From Butyrivibrio fibrisolvens (GTDB lineage: Bacteria > Bacillota > Clostridia > Lachnospirales > Lachnospiraceae): a stretch of 64,000 bases of DNA. The stretch spans positions 2,356,001 through 2,420,000 of the forward strand of contig NZ_CP065800.1 of assembly GCF_023206215.1 (NCBI RefSeq), given 5' to 3'. Under the pieces are notes generated by a model. That model saw only the letters and a list, made by a program, of their open reading frames with translations. It had not been told where the DNA came from and ran no database searches. Below, piece by piece: positions 52,767-59,887 of this stretch; positions within the stretch are counted from its first letter, which is position 1; each line of letters starts with the position of its first letter. Made by a program: the position numbers and the translations under genes.

Positions 52767-53561
52767 ATGAAAATGGGAAGCAGCAACGACCGCGACGCAG
52801 TAAAGGCTCAGTACGCATCATCCAAAAGCCTTGATATCAGATTAAACTTCCACAATATGTATTCAACCAACAAGATGGGCTTTGGCCCCTGGCTTGTAGA
52901 GGGTTATGAGATAAAAGAAGGCATGAAAGTTCTTGAACTTGGCACCGGCACAGGTAGCATGTGGACCGGACATGACGACCTCATTGCAAAGTGCGATAAG
53001 CTTGTCCTTTCTGACTTTTCAGAAGGCATGCTCGATACTGCCAAAAATAACGTTGGAGAGCGTGACAACGTAGAATACAAACAGATCGACGTCCAGAATA
53101 TACCTTTTGAAGATAATTCTTTTGATATAGTAATCGCCAACATGATGCTCTATCACGTGTCTGACATAAATAAAGCTGTCAGCGAGATACGAAGAGTCCT
53201 TAAAAACGACGGCATCTTCTACAGTGCTACATACGGTGAGCACAATTTCAACGACATCATTGCTGAGTGGTTTGGACTTTTCGGCGAAAGCTATGATCCT
53301 AACCACCTCTTCACCCTCCAGAACGGAGGCGAAGTTCTGGGCAGAGAATTTGCCGATATAGAAGTGCGCCGCTACGAGGATTCACTCCATGTAACTAATA
53401 TTGACGACCTTGCAGATTACCTTCAGAGTCTCAAGGCTCTTCACGGCATCGGCACTATGGAAAGAGATGAGATTCTTAAGATGCTGAAACTTCATGAAGA
53501 AGACGGCGCCATCAACCTGCAGAAAGAATACGGCACTTTTGTAGCTCGCGGCGCGAAATAA
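52767..53561 (+). CDS. Class I SAM-dependent methyltransferase
   Basis: A Rossmann methyltransferase of UbiE-like type: motif I VLELGTGTGSMWTGHDD (about residue 48), SDFSEGMLDTAKNN, IDVQNIPFEDNSFDIVIANMMLYHVSD and IRRVLKNDGIFYSATYGEHNF. The start at 52767 has AAGGAG 9 bases upstream; an ATG at 52740 is in frame but without site. Substrate unknown. Its 3' end runs directly into a truncated T-box. Confidence 0.8.
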   Translation: MKMGSSNDRDAVKAQYASSKSLDIRLNFHNMYSTNKMGFGPWLVEGYEIKEGMKVLELGTGTGSMWTGHDDLIAKCDKLVLSDFSEGMLDTAKNNVGERDNVEYKQIDVQNIPFEDNSFDIVIANMMLYHVSDINKAVSEIRRVLKNDGIFYSATYGEHNFNDIIAEWFGLFGESYDPNHLFTLQNGGEVLGREFADIEVRRYEDSLHVTNIDDLADYLQSLKALHGIGTMERDEILKMLKLHEEDGAINLQKEYGTFVARGAK

Positions 53562-53587
53562 TCCATATCGCGAGATATGAGTGAATT

Positions 53588-53657
53588 AGGGTGGTATCAC
53601 GAAGCTTATTAGCTCTCGTCCCTGAATTATATTCAGAGAGGAGGGCTATTTTTTTAT
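53588..53657 (+). promoter_or_regulatory. 3' part of a T-box leader (antiterminator sequence and terminator), truncated
   Basis: AGGGTGGTATCACG is the conserved T-box sequence that pairs with an uncharged tRNA end. It is followed by a terminator stem (TAGCTCTCGTCCCTGAA with TTCAGAGAGGAGGGCTA) and eight T's. The upstream Stem I with the specifier codon is missing, because the methyltransferase gene ends only 26 bases earlier. It now most likely acts as that gene's terminator. Confidence 0.75.
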
Positions 53658-53707
53658 TAATTTTTATAACTGTAAGTTTAGTGATCTTAACCTAAGGAGG
53701 AAATGAG

Positions 53708-53772
53708 ATGAATAGAAATATTTTGATCGGAGGAGCATGACCCTACGCCAATGGCTCATTACACATCGGAAA
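53708..53772 (+). pseudogene. metG: Methionyl-tRNA synthetase head with a stop at the conserved Trp
   Basis: AAGGAGG precedes an ATG that reads MNRNILIGGA, stop (TGA), PYANGSLHIGK. Intact MetRS begins ILIGGAWPYANGSLHIGH, so the Trp codon TGG has become TGA and the rest of the gene is gone. Confidence 0.75.
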
Positions 53773-53847
53773 ACAATACCATTTTATGAAAAATTTGGTT
53801 TTCAGCAATATGAAAACTATTCAGCAATGGTAATAAAGAATTTTTGA
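53773..53847 (+). pseudogene. GNAT acetyltransferase tail
   Basis: TIPFYEKFGFQQYENYSAMVIKNF is the closing strand-helix segment of a GNAT protein, fused directly to the MetRS head by the rearrangement. Confidence 0.6.
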
Positions 53848-53890
53848 TGATAGGCTAAGACAAATTAGAACTTGATGGTGGGACAACAAA

Positions 53891-54322
53891 ATGATTAGAG
53901 TTATGAAGAACATTGACTTAGAACAATGTGGCATGATTTATGCAAAAGCATTCCCCATGGAACATTGGGGAATAGATTGGACAGCAGAAAATGCAACAGA
54001 ATATCTTCGCGATTTTTTTGAACAGAAAAGATTTGTTGGATATGTTTATGAAGAAAATGATGAAGTGTTAGGTTGTATATTCGCACTTTGTAAGATTTCC
54101 GGAAGCAAAGAAGAGATATACATTAATGAGATGGCGGTACTTCCCGAACGACAAGGGCATGGAATAGGTAAACAACTATTAAATGCGGTTAAAAATTACA
54201 GTAAAGAAAAAGGACTTGCAGGCATTGTTCTTTATACAAGCGAGTATGCACCAGCGGCTAAGTTTTACGAAAAGAACGGATTTAAGTTATCAACTGGAAC
54301 AATATGTATGTATTGCGAATAA
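53891..54322 (+). CDS. GNAT family N-acetyltransferase
   Basis: This is an intact 143-residue GNAT: GYVYEENDEVLGCIFALCKI, YINEMAVLPERQGHGIGKQLLNAV (R-x-x-G-x-G/A loop) and PAAKFYEKNGFKLSTGTICMYCE. GGTGGG lies 9 bases before the ATG. Substrate unknown. Confidence 0.85.
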   Translation: MIRVMKNIDLEQCGMIYAKAFPMEHWGIDWTAENATEYLRDFFEQKRFVGYVYEENDEVLGCIFALCKISGSKEEIYINEMAVLPERQGHGIGKQLLNAVKNYSKEKGLAGIVLYTSEYAPAAKFYEKNGFKLSTGTICMYCE

Positions 54323-54361
54323 TTGAAAAGAGAAAAGCATAAAGGACATTAAAACTGATCT

Positions 54362-54400
54362 GCGGGCGTAGGGATAAGAATCCTTATGCCCACTTTTTTT
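54362..54400 (+). terminator. Terminator before the TetR gene
   Basis: GGGCGTAGGGAT pairs with ATCCTTATGCCC (two G-U pairs) followed by seven T's. Confidence 0.88.
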
Positions 54401-54402
54401 GG

Positions 54403-54449
54403 TTGACAAAACTAACAATGTTAGTATAATAATAACTAACATTGTTAGT
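54403..54449 (+). promoter_or_regulatory. TetR promoter with two palindromic operators
   Basis: TTGACA (54403), a 16-base spacer and TATAAT (54425) form a strong promoter. The spacer is filled by ACTAACAATGTTAGT (54411-54425) and the start region by ACTAACATTGTTAGT (54435-54449), both perfect 15-base palindromes. Binding of the TetR protein would block polymerase, giving tight autorepression. Confidence 0.85.
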
Positions 54450-54469
54450 AAAATGGGATGGGAGTAAAT

Positions 54470-55036
54470 ATGCCAAGAACAGGATTGTCTAAGGAAGAAA
54501 TAATAGAAAAAGCTGCTGAATTAGCAAATGAAAAGGGTCTACAATATTTGACCGTTACAACGCTTTCGGATTATTTAGGTATCAAAAAACCCTCTTTATA
54601 TAACCACGTAAAGACGATAGATGATGTGCATCGTAAGCTTATGATTTATGGTTGGAAGAAGGTTTCCGAGGAGGTTGTGGCAGGAATTGATTCGGATGAT
54701 CCAAAAGAAAACATCGCGAATTTCGGAAGGGCATTTCATAAGTTTGCTTTGGAGAATCCCGGCGTATTCGAGGCAATGCTTTGGTATAACAAGTATTTGG
54801 ATGAGTCCTTACTTGAAGCTACAGAAGGTTTGTATTCATTTTTCTTTAGGCAGACAGATAGCATGGGAATTGAAAGAGATGTGGCCAATCATCTGCTTAG
54901 AACCTACAGAGCTTTCCTTGAGGGGTTTGTTATGCTTCAGATCCACAATTCTTTTGGCAATCCGATTTCTATTGATGAAAGCCTGGAGATATCAATGAAT
55001 GTACTGATAGCAGGTATGGATCAGTATAGACGATGA
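54470..55036 (+). CDS. TetR family regulator
   Basis: The N-terminal helix-turn-helix is complete: GLSKEEIIEKAAELANEKGLQYLTVTTLSDYLGIKKPSLYNHVKTIDDV. The rest is the TetR WHG-type ligand domain (ENPGVFEAMLWYN...LLRTYRAFLEGFVMLQIHNSFG). I prefer the ATG at 54470 with GGGAG upstream; 54458 is in frame. Its likely operators lie directly in its promoter. The broken GNAT just after it is probably in its operon. Confidence 0.88.
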   Translation: MPRTGLSKEEIIEKAAELANEKGLQYLTVTTLSDYLGIKKPSLYNHVKTIDDVHRKLMIYGWKKVSEEVVAGIDSDDPKENIANFGRAFHKFALENPGVFEAMLWYNKYLDESLLEATEGLYSFFFRQTDSMGIERDVANHLLRTYRAFLEGFVMLQIHNSFGNPISIDESLEISMNVLIAGMDQYRR

Positions 55037-55059
55037 GTGAATTAGTGGGGAGTCTTAAG

Positions 55060-55511
55060 ATGAGTTTACAGTTATTAAAGGCAAGTACTTCTGATGCTCT
55101 TTCATTGAACGGTATATCGAAGCGCGCATTTGACAGTGATGTATTGATTGGTGCGGAATCACCGGGAGGACCTCCCGGATATATGTCATTACAATTTCAT
55201 ACGAAAATGGCACGGCAGGGGCATTTGTATAAATTGACAGATGATAGACTCATTGTTGGCGGAGCAATCCTTTTTTGGAAAACGATGTTTTGAATGTTGG
55301 TAGGATATTCGTTGCACCGGAGTATTTTCGAAAGGGGTATGGGCTCTTTATTATGCGAGAAGTGGAGAATATGTTTCCGGAAGTAAGAGAGTATACACTG
55401 GATACTCCTATTTGGAATGTCAGGACAAATAGTTTTTATTTAAAGCTTGGCTATAAAGAAATAAAGCGCGATAAGGAGTTTGTGTTTTATTCAAAACATG
55501 TAGGACACTGA
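55060..55511 (+). pseudogene. GNAT acetyltransferase split by a frameshift in a T6 run
   Basis: The first frame ends in DRLIVGGAILFWKTMF and the second continues ENDVLNVGRIFVAPEYFRKGYGLFIMREVENMFP...NSFYLKLGYKEIKRD. With seven instead of six T's at 55271-55276 the reading is continuous (GGAILFLENDVLNVGRIFV). All GNAT elements are otherwise present. GGGGAG precedes the ATG. Confidence 0.75.
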
Positions 55512-55621
55512 TATTAGTTATAGAAAAGGGCCAGTACAGTTTGATCAGAAAGGACAGAGTGTCTTTTTTGATGAAATTATATTAAATCAGTGAAAAACAG
55601 ACCTAAATCAGTGTGATTTGA

Positions 55622-55825
55622 GAGCTGCTAGGGTATGATCTTCCGGAGGGCGCAGATGCATCATTTTTCCTGTGCAGAGAGCTGATCCCGGGATATCTTG
55701 ATGGCATCACAGGGGTATATCAGACTCCTAAGGGATACTATGTCGAAGATGCAGATGTTGAGGAGTTTGACAAGACATTCCCTCCGAAGGAGAAATTAAA
55801 GCTTCCCGGACAGATTTTTGATTAA
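55622..55825 (+). pseudogene. Unrecognised gene tail
   Basis: The frame is open directly after a stop with no start. It reads ELLGYDLPEGADASFFLCRE, then PGYLDGITGVYQTPKGYYVEDADVEEF..., and ends in KLKLPGQIFD. It has the composition of a real protein but no recognised family. Other parts of 55512-55897 hold no gene. Confidence 0.4.
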
Positions 55826-55897
55826 CAATTGGAGAATTAAGATGGAAACAGATAGAATAAGGATTTATTGAGATCTGAATGGAAGGAATAATATTAT

Positions 55898-56410
55898 ATG
55901 GAAATTTTGCTTGTTGACAAACATAACTTCACACGCGATTCATTGAAAGACTTTCAGCGATATCAGGAAGTGAAGAATGTGTATCGTCTGCATGATGGGA
56001 AAATGATATTGGTTTACAACCCTTTCACCGAGGATTGGGATGCTACACGCCGCCTGCAAAAAGCTGAGGATATTCTCAGTGGGAAATATGTGACATACTG
56101 TGCGTTTGAGGAAAACTGTGTGGTTGGCGAGATTATGCTGATCCCCCAGCTAAATAAAGGGCGACTGATCATAGAAAGCTTTCACGTGTCCACGGATTAC
56201 CGCCGTCGTGGAATTGGTAGATTCCTGCTTGAAGCTGCCAGACAGGAAGCCCTAAAGAGAGGAGCGCATGCTTTGTATGCATCCTGTTGTTCTTCTGAGG
56301 AAACGATAAACTTCTATTCCGCTATGGGTTTTTGTCTCAGTTCTGACCCAATTTCATCTTATGTGGAAGATGAGCCATATGATCTTCAGATGGAATGTAT
56401 TATTAAGTAA
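55898..56410 (+). CDS. GNAT family N-acetyltransferase
   Basis: This 170-residue GNAT has YCAFEENCVVGEIMLIPQ, LIIESFHVSTDYRRRGIGRFLLEAARQEALKRGAHALYASCC and ETINFYSAMGFCL. The R-R-R-G-I-G loop binds acetyl-CoA. It is somewhat like streptothricin acetyltransferases, but this cannot be confirmed. The ribosome site is GAAGGAA. Confidence 0.8.
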   Translation: MEILLVDKHNFTRDSLKDFQRYQEVKNVYRLHDGKMILVYNPFTEDWDATRRLQKAEDILSGKYVTYCAFEENCVVGEIMLIPQLNKGRLIIESFHVSTDYRRRGIGRFLLEAARQEALKRGAHALYASCCSSEETINFYSAMGFCLSSDPISSYVEDEPYDLQMECIIK

Positions 56411-56444
56411 GAGCATAAAATCATGAGAATAGTGGGTGACTTAA

Positions 56445-56654
56445 TTGAAATATATGTATATCATAATGACATGCGCCCACAGTCCTATCTATAATCCTGG
56501 TTGGCTTTGTGGAAGAATTGATGCCTTTTCTATGTTTGGGGCTGACAACGCACTTGTGGATCAGATTTATGTTGGGGTTACAATTGTTGTAGCAATTGTC
56601 TATTGCATTTACCTTGGAAAGATCAAAGAGGATGTAAAAAAGAATGAGAACTGA
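56445..56654 (+). CDS. Small membrane protein
   Basis: The 69-codon frame starts at TTG and has one clear C-terminal membrane helix (VDQIYVGVTIVVAIVYCIYLGKI) with a charged tail. It overlaps the next gene by 11 bases. The N-terminus reads MKYMYIIMTCAHSPIYNPGWLCGRIDAFSM. No family recognised; it may be a real small protein or a relic. Confidence 0.45.
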   Translation: MKYMYIIMTCAHSPIYNPGWLCGRIDAFSMFGADNALVDQIYVGVTIVVAIVYCIYLGKIKEDVKKNEN

Positions 56655-57609
56655 TATTAAATTCAAGAACTACACAGATGACAAGTATGATGCATTATGT
56701 GGTTTTCTCATTGCATTAAATGAGAAAGATGATAGCCACATTAACTGGAACTGGGCGAGACTTGAATGGATGATTGAACATCCTGAATTTGATAAGAGCT
56801 TAAAGAACTCCATTGGCCTTTGGATTGTGGATGATAAAATTGTTGGCGCTGCAATTTACGATATGTATTTTGGCGAGGGCTTTTGCGGAGTTCTTCCGGA
56901 GTATAAAGATTTATATCAGGCCGTTCTGGAATATGCCTGCAATGAGCTTAAGGACGATTCCGGTTTTGGAATGGCAATCTGTGATGAAAATCCCACTGAG
57001 ATAGAGATGGTTCAAGAACTGGGATTTAAAATTGCCGATCAGGATGAGATCATAATGGAGAGAAATCTTGATGATGCGCTTGAAGCGAAACTTCCGGACG
57101 GGCTTAAATTCTTTTGCCCGGATCCGATGGAAAATGCTTATGAACTTCAATGGCTCTTCTGGCAGGGATTTGACCATGGAGATGATAAAGTTGAATTCGA
57201 GCGTGAAGAAGAAATCATTCCAAGAATTAGGAAGCATTTTAACAAGGATTTAGGCGTTGCTGCGGTCAATGAAAAGGGAGAAATGGTGGCATGTTGTCTG
57301 CTATGGTATATGGCAGGGACTGACTATGTTTATGTTGAGCCTGTATGTACTATTCCCCCATATAGAGGAAAAGGCGTTGCTAAGGCTGTTATCTTTGAAG
57401 CGCTGGGCAGAGCCAAAAAGCTTGGAGCAAAAAGAGCTTACGTCATTTCCGATATGGAATTCTATGAGAGGCTCGGCTTTAGAAAGAAGTATCATTATTC
57501 ATTTTGGTTTAAGAAGGATGGCGAAAAAGATTATGATAAATTTTCCTGTATAAGAATAAATCCATGTGAAGCGATGAATGGTTATACAAAAAGAACCGGC
57601 GAGCTGTGA
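56644..57609 (+). CDS. GNAT-type acetyltransferase, two-domain
   Basis: This protein is 321 residues, about twice a single GNAT. The C-terminal domain is complete: GVAAVNEKGEMVACCLLWYMAG, YVEPVCTIPPYRGKGVAKAVIFEALGRAKKLGAKRAYVIS and FYERLGFRKKYHYSFW. The N-terminal half (LWIVDDKIVGAAIYDMYFGEG, EMVQELGFKIADQDEIIME) looks like a degenerate GNAT without the CoA loop. Its stop lies inside the terminator stem. Confidence 0.75.
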   Translation: MRTDIKFKNYTDDKYDALCGFLIALNEKDDSHINWNWARLEWMIEHPEFDKSLKNSIGLWIVDDKIVGAAIYDMYFGEGFCGVLPEYKDLYQAVLEYACNELKDDSGFGMAICDENPTEIEMVQELGFKIADQDEIIMERNLDDALEAKLPDGLKFFCPDPMENAYELQWLFWQGFDHGDDKVEFEREEEIIPRIRKHFNKDLGVAAVNEKGEMVACCLLWYMAGTDYVYVEPVCTIPPYRGKGVAKAVIFEALGRAKKLGAKRAYVISDMEFYERLGFRKKYHYSFWFKKDGEKDYDKFSCIRINPCEAMNGYTKRTGEL

Positions 57610-57643
57610 TCATTAAATCTACAGCACCCGGTTCTTGTTTTTT
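57591..57643. terminator. Bidirectional terminator between convergent genes
   Basis: AAGAACCGG pairs with CCGGTTCTT, enclosing an inner GCTGT/ACAGC pair, with a T-run after it and A's before it. It overlaps the GNAT stop. Confidence 0.8.
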
Positions 57644-57651
57644 AGATACAA

Positions 57652-57888
57652 TCAGGCATTTTTAAGTTCTTTATACTTGGAACCAGTAAGAACTTCTGAA
57701 TCTCCGCAGCATGGGCAGAGTATGAACTTCTTTGATGTCCATCCCAGTACCGGGATATAAAAAAGAGTTACATAAGTCTTTTCTCTTGCAAGCGTACGCT
57801 CTACCTGGTGGTGACAGTTGGGGCATACACATCTGCCAAGATCTTTGTCTAATTTGAGTTTCTTTTTTGAACCGTATATTATAACCAT
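57652..57888 (-). CDS. Small zinc-ribbon protein
   Basis: This 78-residue protein has CVCPNCHHQVERT and ILCPCCGDSEVL, a four-cysteine zinc ribbon separated by a hydrophobic strand (TLFYIPVLGW). Proteins of this shape are common and uncharacterised in Firmicutes. It lies 13 bases after the following minus-strand gene and is likely co-transcribed with it. Confidence 0.75.
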   Translation of the reverse strand: MVIIYGSKKKLKLDKDLGRCVCPNCHHQVERTLAREKTYVTLFYIPVLGWTSKKFILCPCCGDSEVLTGSKYKELKNA

Positions 57889-57901
57889 TTATATTCTCTC
57901 C

Positions 57902-58327
57902 TTAAGCTATAAGACTTCCTTCATTCATGCGGCAACGCTTTGCCAGAGTGTCGAGCTCTGTATTGTAGTCAGCTACATTCTGATGCTTTGAGCACTTTGA
58001 AAAATAGAATGTTTCACCCATAACAGTCTCAACAGCTACAGCCTTAAAACTGTAGTCATAAGAACCATAAAAACAATTGGAGCTGTAGACATTGGTGATG
58101 TCCTTGATCGGAAGGATTACTAAGGACTTTTTAAAGTCTCCATAGTGACAGACATAATTAGCAGTGATCATGACATTGGCTTTTGCAAGATGCATAGCGC
58201 CGGCCCCTTGTGCTTCTGTAAGGAATGAACTTAGAAGCTCCTTGCCACGGCCATTTTCGAGAGCTTTATAAACGGCAGCAGCATTTTTCTCCTTGTCCAT
58301 GTTAAATACTTTTTCAAACTTTGGCAT
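57902..58327 (-). CDS. Hypothetical cytosolic protein
   Basis: The start is set at the ATG giving MPKFEKVFNMDKEKNAAAVYKALENG because AGGAGG lies 6 bases upstream; the longer frame from 58456 adds 43 residues without support. The protein has 141 residues, with a beta-rich centre (SLVILPIKDITNVYSSNCFYGSYDYSFKAVAVETVMGETFYFSKC), somewhat like PH-type domains. Function unknown. Confidence 0.65.
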   Translation of the reverse strand: MPKFEKVFNMDKEKNAAAVYKALENGRGKELLSSFLTEAQGAGAMHLAKANVMITANYVCHYGDFKKSLVILPIKDITNVYSSNCFYGSYDYSFKAVAVETVMGETFYFSKCSKHQNVADYNTELDTLAKRCRMNEGSLIA

Positions 58328-58516
58328 GTTACTCCTCCTAAAACTTATTATTACTAATCTATTGCCCCCCTTTGGGCATAGACTAGCATTATAGCATGTA
58401 TTATTCATCCCAGCAATTAAACTATATAAAGAGTTACCGTTGTGTATAAAAGTCAAAGAATGTATAGTTAATAAAGCTGTTAAAAAAGCTAGTCTAAAAA
58501 GGATGTGTGATTCTAT

Positions 58517-59887
58517 ATGATTTTGGAAAAAATATATGAACTTAAGTACTGGGATGAAGTTTCACATACAACGCTTAATCCAAATGGTCCGGGAGCAGTG
58601 AGAATACACCTTGTACCGCCTAAGTTCTTTTGGCATAAAAATGTTCCTTCCGTATGTATTCTGAATGGAAATTATATCCTGCCTCTGGGAGAGTCTCAGG
58701 CAATCCTTCTGACAGAGTTCATACGTCATGTGAATGAATTCGGTGAAGGAGCTATGAGTGATGAACAGTTAAAGGAAATCCTGGAAGATACCTATAGCTG
58801 TGTCAGGAAAGTATATCCGAGAGTTCCAAAGGATATCATTGTTGCAGATTTAGATGAGCTTGTGGGAGTCATAGAAGATGTGGCATTGACAGGTTATACT
58901 GATGCTGACATCCCCCTTATGTCAATAGGAGAGTATGCGCCCTATATGCTTGCTCCTCACAGGATGGATCTTATGGTCAGTGCTATGACTAGGGATGGCA
59001 GATGGAACTGTAATCAGAAATGCTCGTACTGTTATGCAGCAGGCCAGTTGGCTTCATCTCAGGAGGAGCTATCTACAGATGACTGGAAAGAAATAATAGA
59101 TGACTGCTATGATGCAGGAATCCCTCAGCTTACCTTCACGGGAGGTGAGCCGACTATGAGACAGGATCTGTTTGAGCTGATTGCTTATGCAAGATGGTTT
59201 GTTACAAGACTTAATACCAACGGTATTAATCTTACGCCTGATTATTGCAAAGGGCTTCGAAAGACAGATCTAGACAATGTCCAGATTACTTTTTATTCAT
59301 ATGAAAAAAGTATACACGAATCTCTTACAGGTGTTTCGTGTTTCGAAAAGACAGTAGATGGAATCAAAAATGCTATAAATGCCGGGCTGTCTGTAAGTAT
59401 CAATACGCCTTTATGTTCTCTTAATTCTGATTATGTGAAGACACTTCAGTTTCTTCATGAACTAGGGGTTATCTATGTTACTTGTTCGGGAATGATTCCG
59501 TCAGGCAATGCTATAAGACAGGATCAGCAAGATGATCAGCTTACGAAGGAAGAGCTTACAAGCATATTACAAAAAGCTGCCGATTACTGCAGAGATAACG
59601 ATATGGAGATACAGTTCACATCTCCCGGTCAGGTCTTGGAAGATGATCTTAGGAAGATAGGACTTAATGTTCCGTCTTGCGGAGCGTGTCTTAGCAATAT
59701 GGCGGTGACTCCAGGTGGTAAGGTTGTATCCTGTCAGAGCGCCCTTTCAAGCCCGGTTCTTGGTGATATGCTTGAAGATCCCTGGGACAAGATCTGGAAT
59801 AGCAGAAGGTGCAGAGCTATAAGGAATGAGTCTGCCAAGATGATGCAGAAATGTCCATTACAAGAGGTGAATAGTATTGAGTTATAG
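58517..59887 (+). CDS. Radical SAM/SPASM maturase-like enzyme
   Basis: The protein has a CxxxCxxC iron-sulphur motif in RWNCNQKCSYCYAAGQ (about residue 165), TFTGGEPTMRQDLFELI, and a SPASM-type C-terminus (CGACLSNMAVTPGGKVVSCQS, ending with KCPLQEV). About 160 residues precede the core, possibly including a peptide-recognition segment (LPLGESQAILLTEFIRHVNEFGEG). SPASM enzymes typically modify peptides or proteins. Its stop overlaps the start of the Cys-Ala-tailed membrane protein by 11 bases, so that protein is the obvious substrate candidate. Start at the ATG at 58517. Confidence 0.85.
   Translation: MILEKIYELKYWDEVSHTTLNPNGPGAVRIHLVPPKFFWHKNVPSVCILNGNYILPLGESQAILLTEFIRHVNEFGEGAMSDEQLKEILEDTYSCVRKVYPRVPKDIIVADLDELVGVIEDVALTGYTDADIPLMSIGEYAPYMLAPHRMDLMVSAMTRDGRWNCNQKCSYCYAAGQLASSQEELSTDDWKEIIDDCYDAGIPQLTFTGGEPTMRQDLFELIAYARWFVTRLNTNGINLTPDYCKGLRKTDLDNVQITFYSYEKSIHESLTGVSCFEKTVDGIKNAINAGLSVSINTPLCSLNSDYVKTLQFLHELGVIYVTCSGMIPSGNAIRQDQQDDQLTKEELTSILQKAADYCRDNDMEIQFTSPGQVLEDDLRKIGLNVPSCGACLSNMAVTPGGKVVSCQSALSSPVLGDMLEDPWDKIWNSRRCRAIRNESAKMMQKCPLQEVNSIEL

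Noticed and set aside
53562..53657. Complete T-box riboswitch
   Set aside because: Only 26 bases separate the T-box sequence from the methyltransferase stop, too little for Stem I and the specifier loop.
53708..53772. Read-through of the TGA in the MetRS head as Trp or selenocysteine
   Set aside because: No recoding element and the rest of the gene is missing after LHIGK, so a stop mutation in a relic is simpler.
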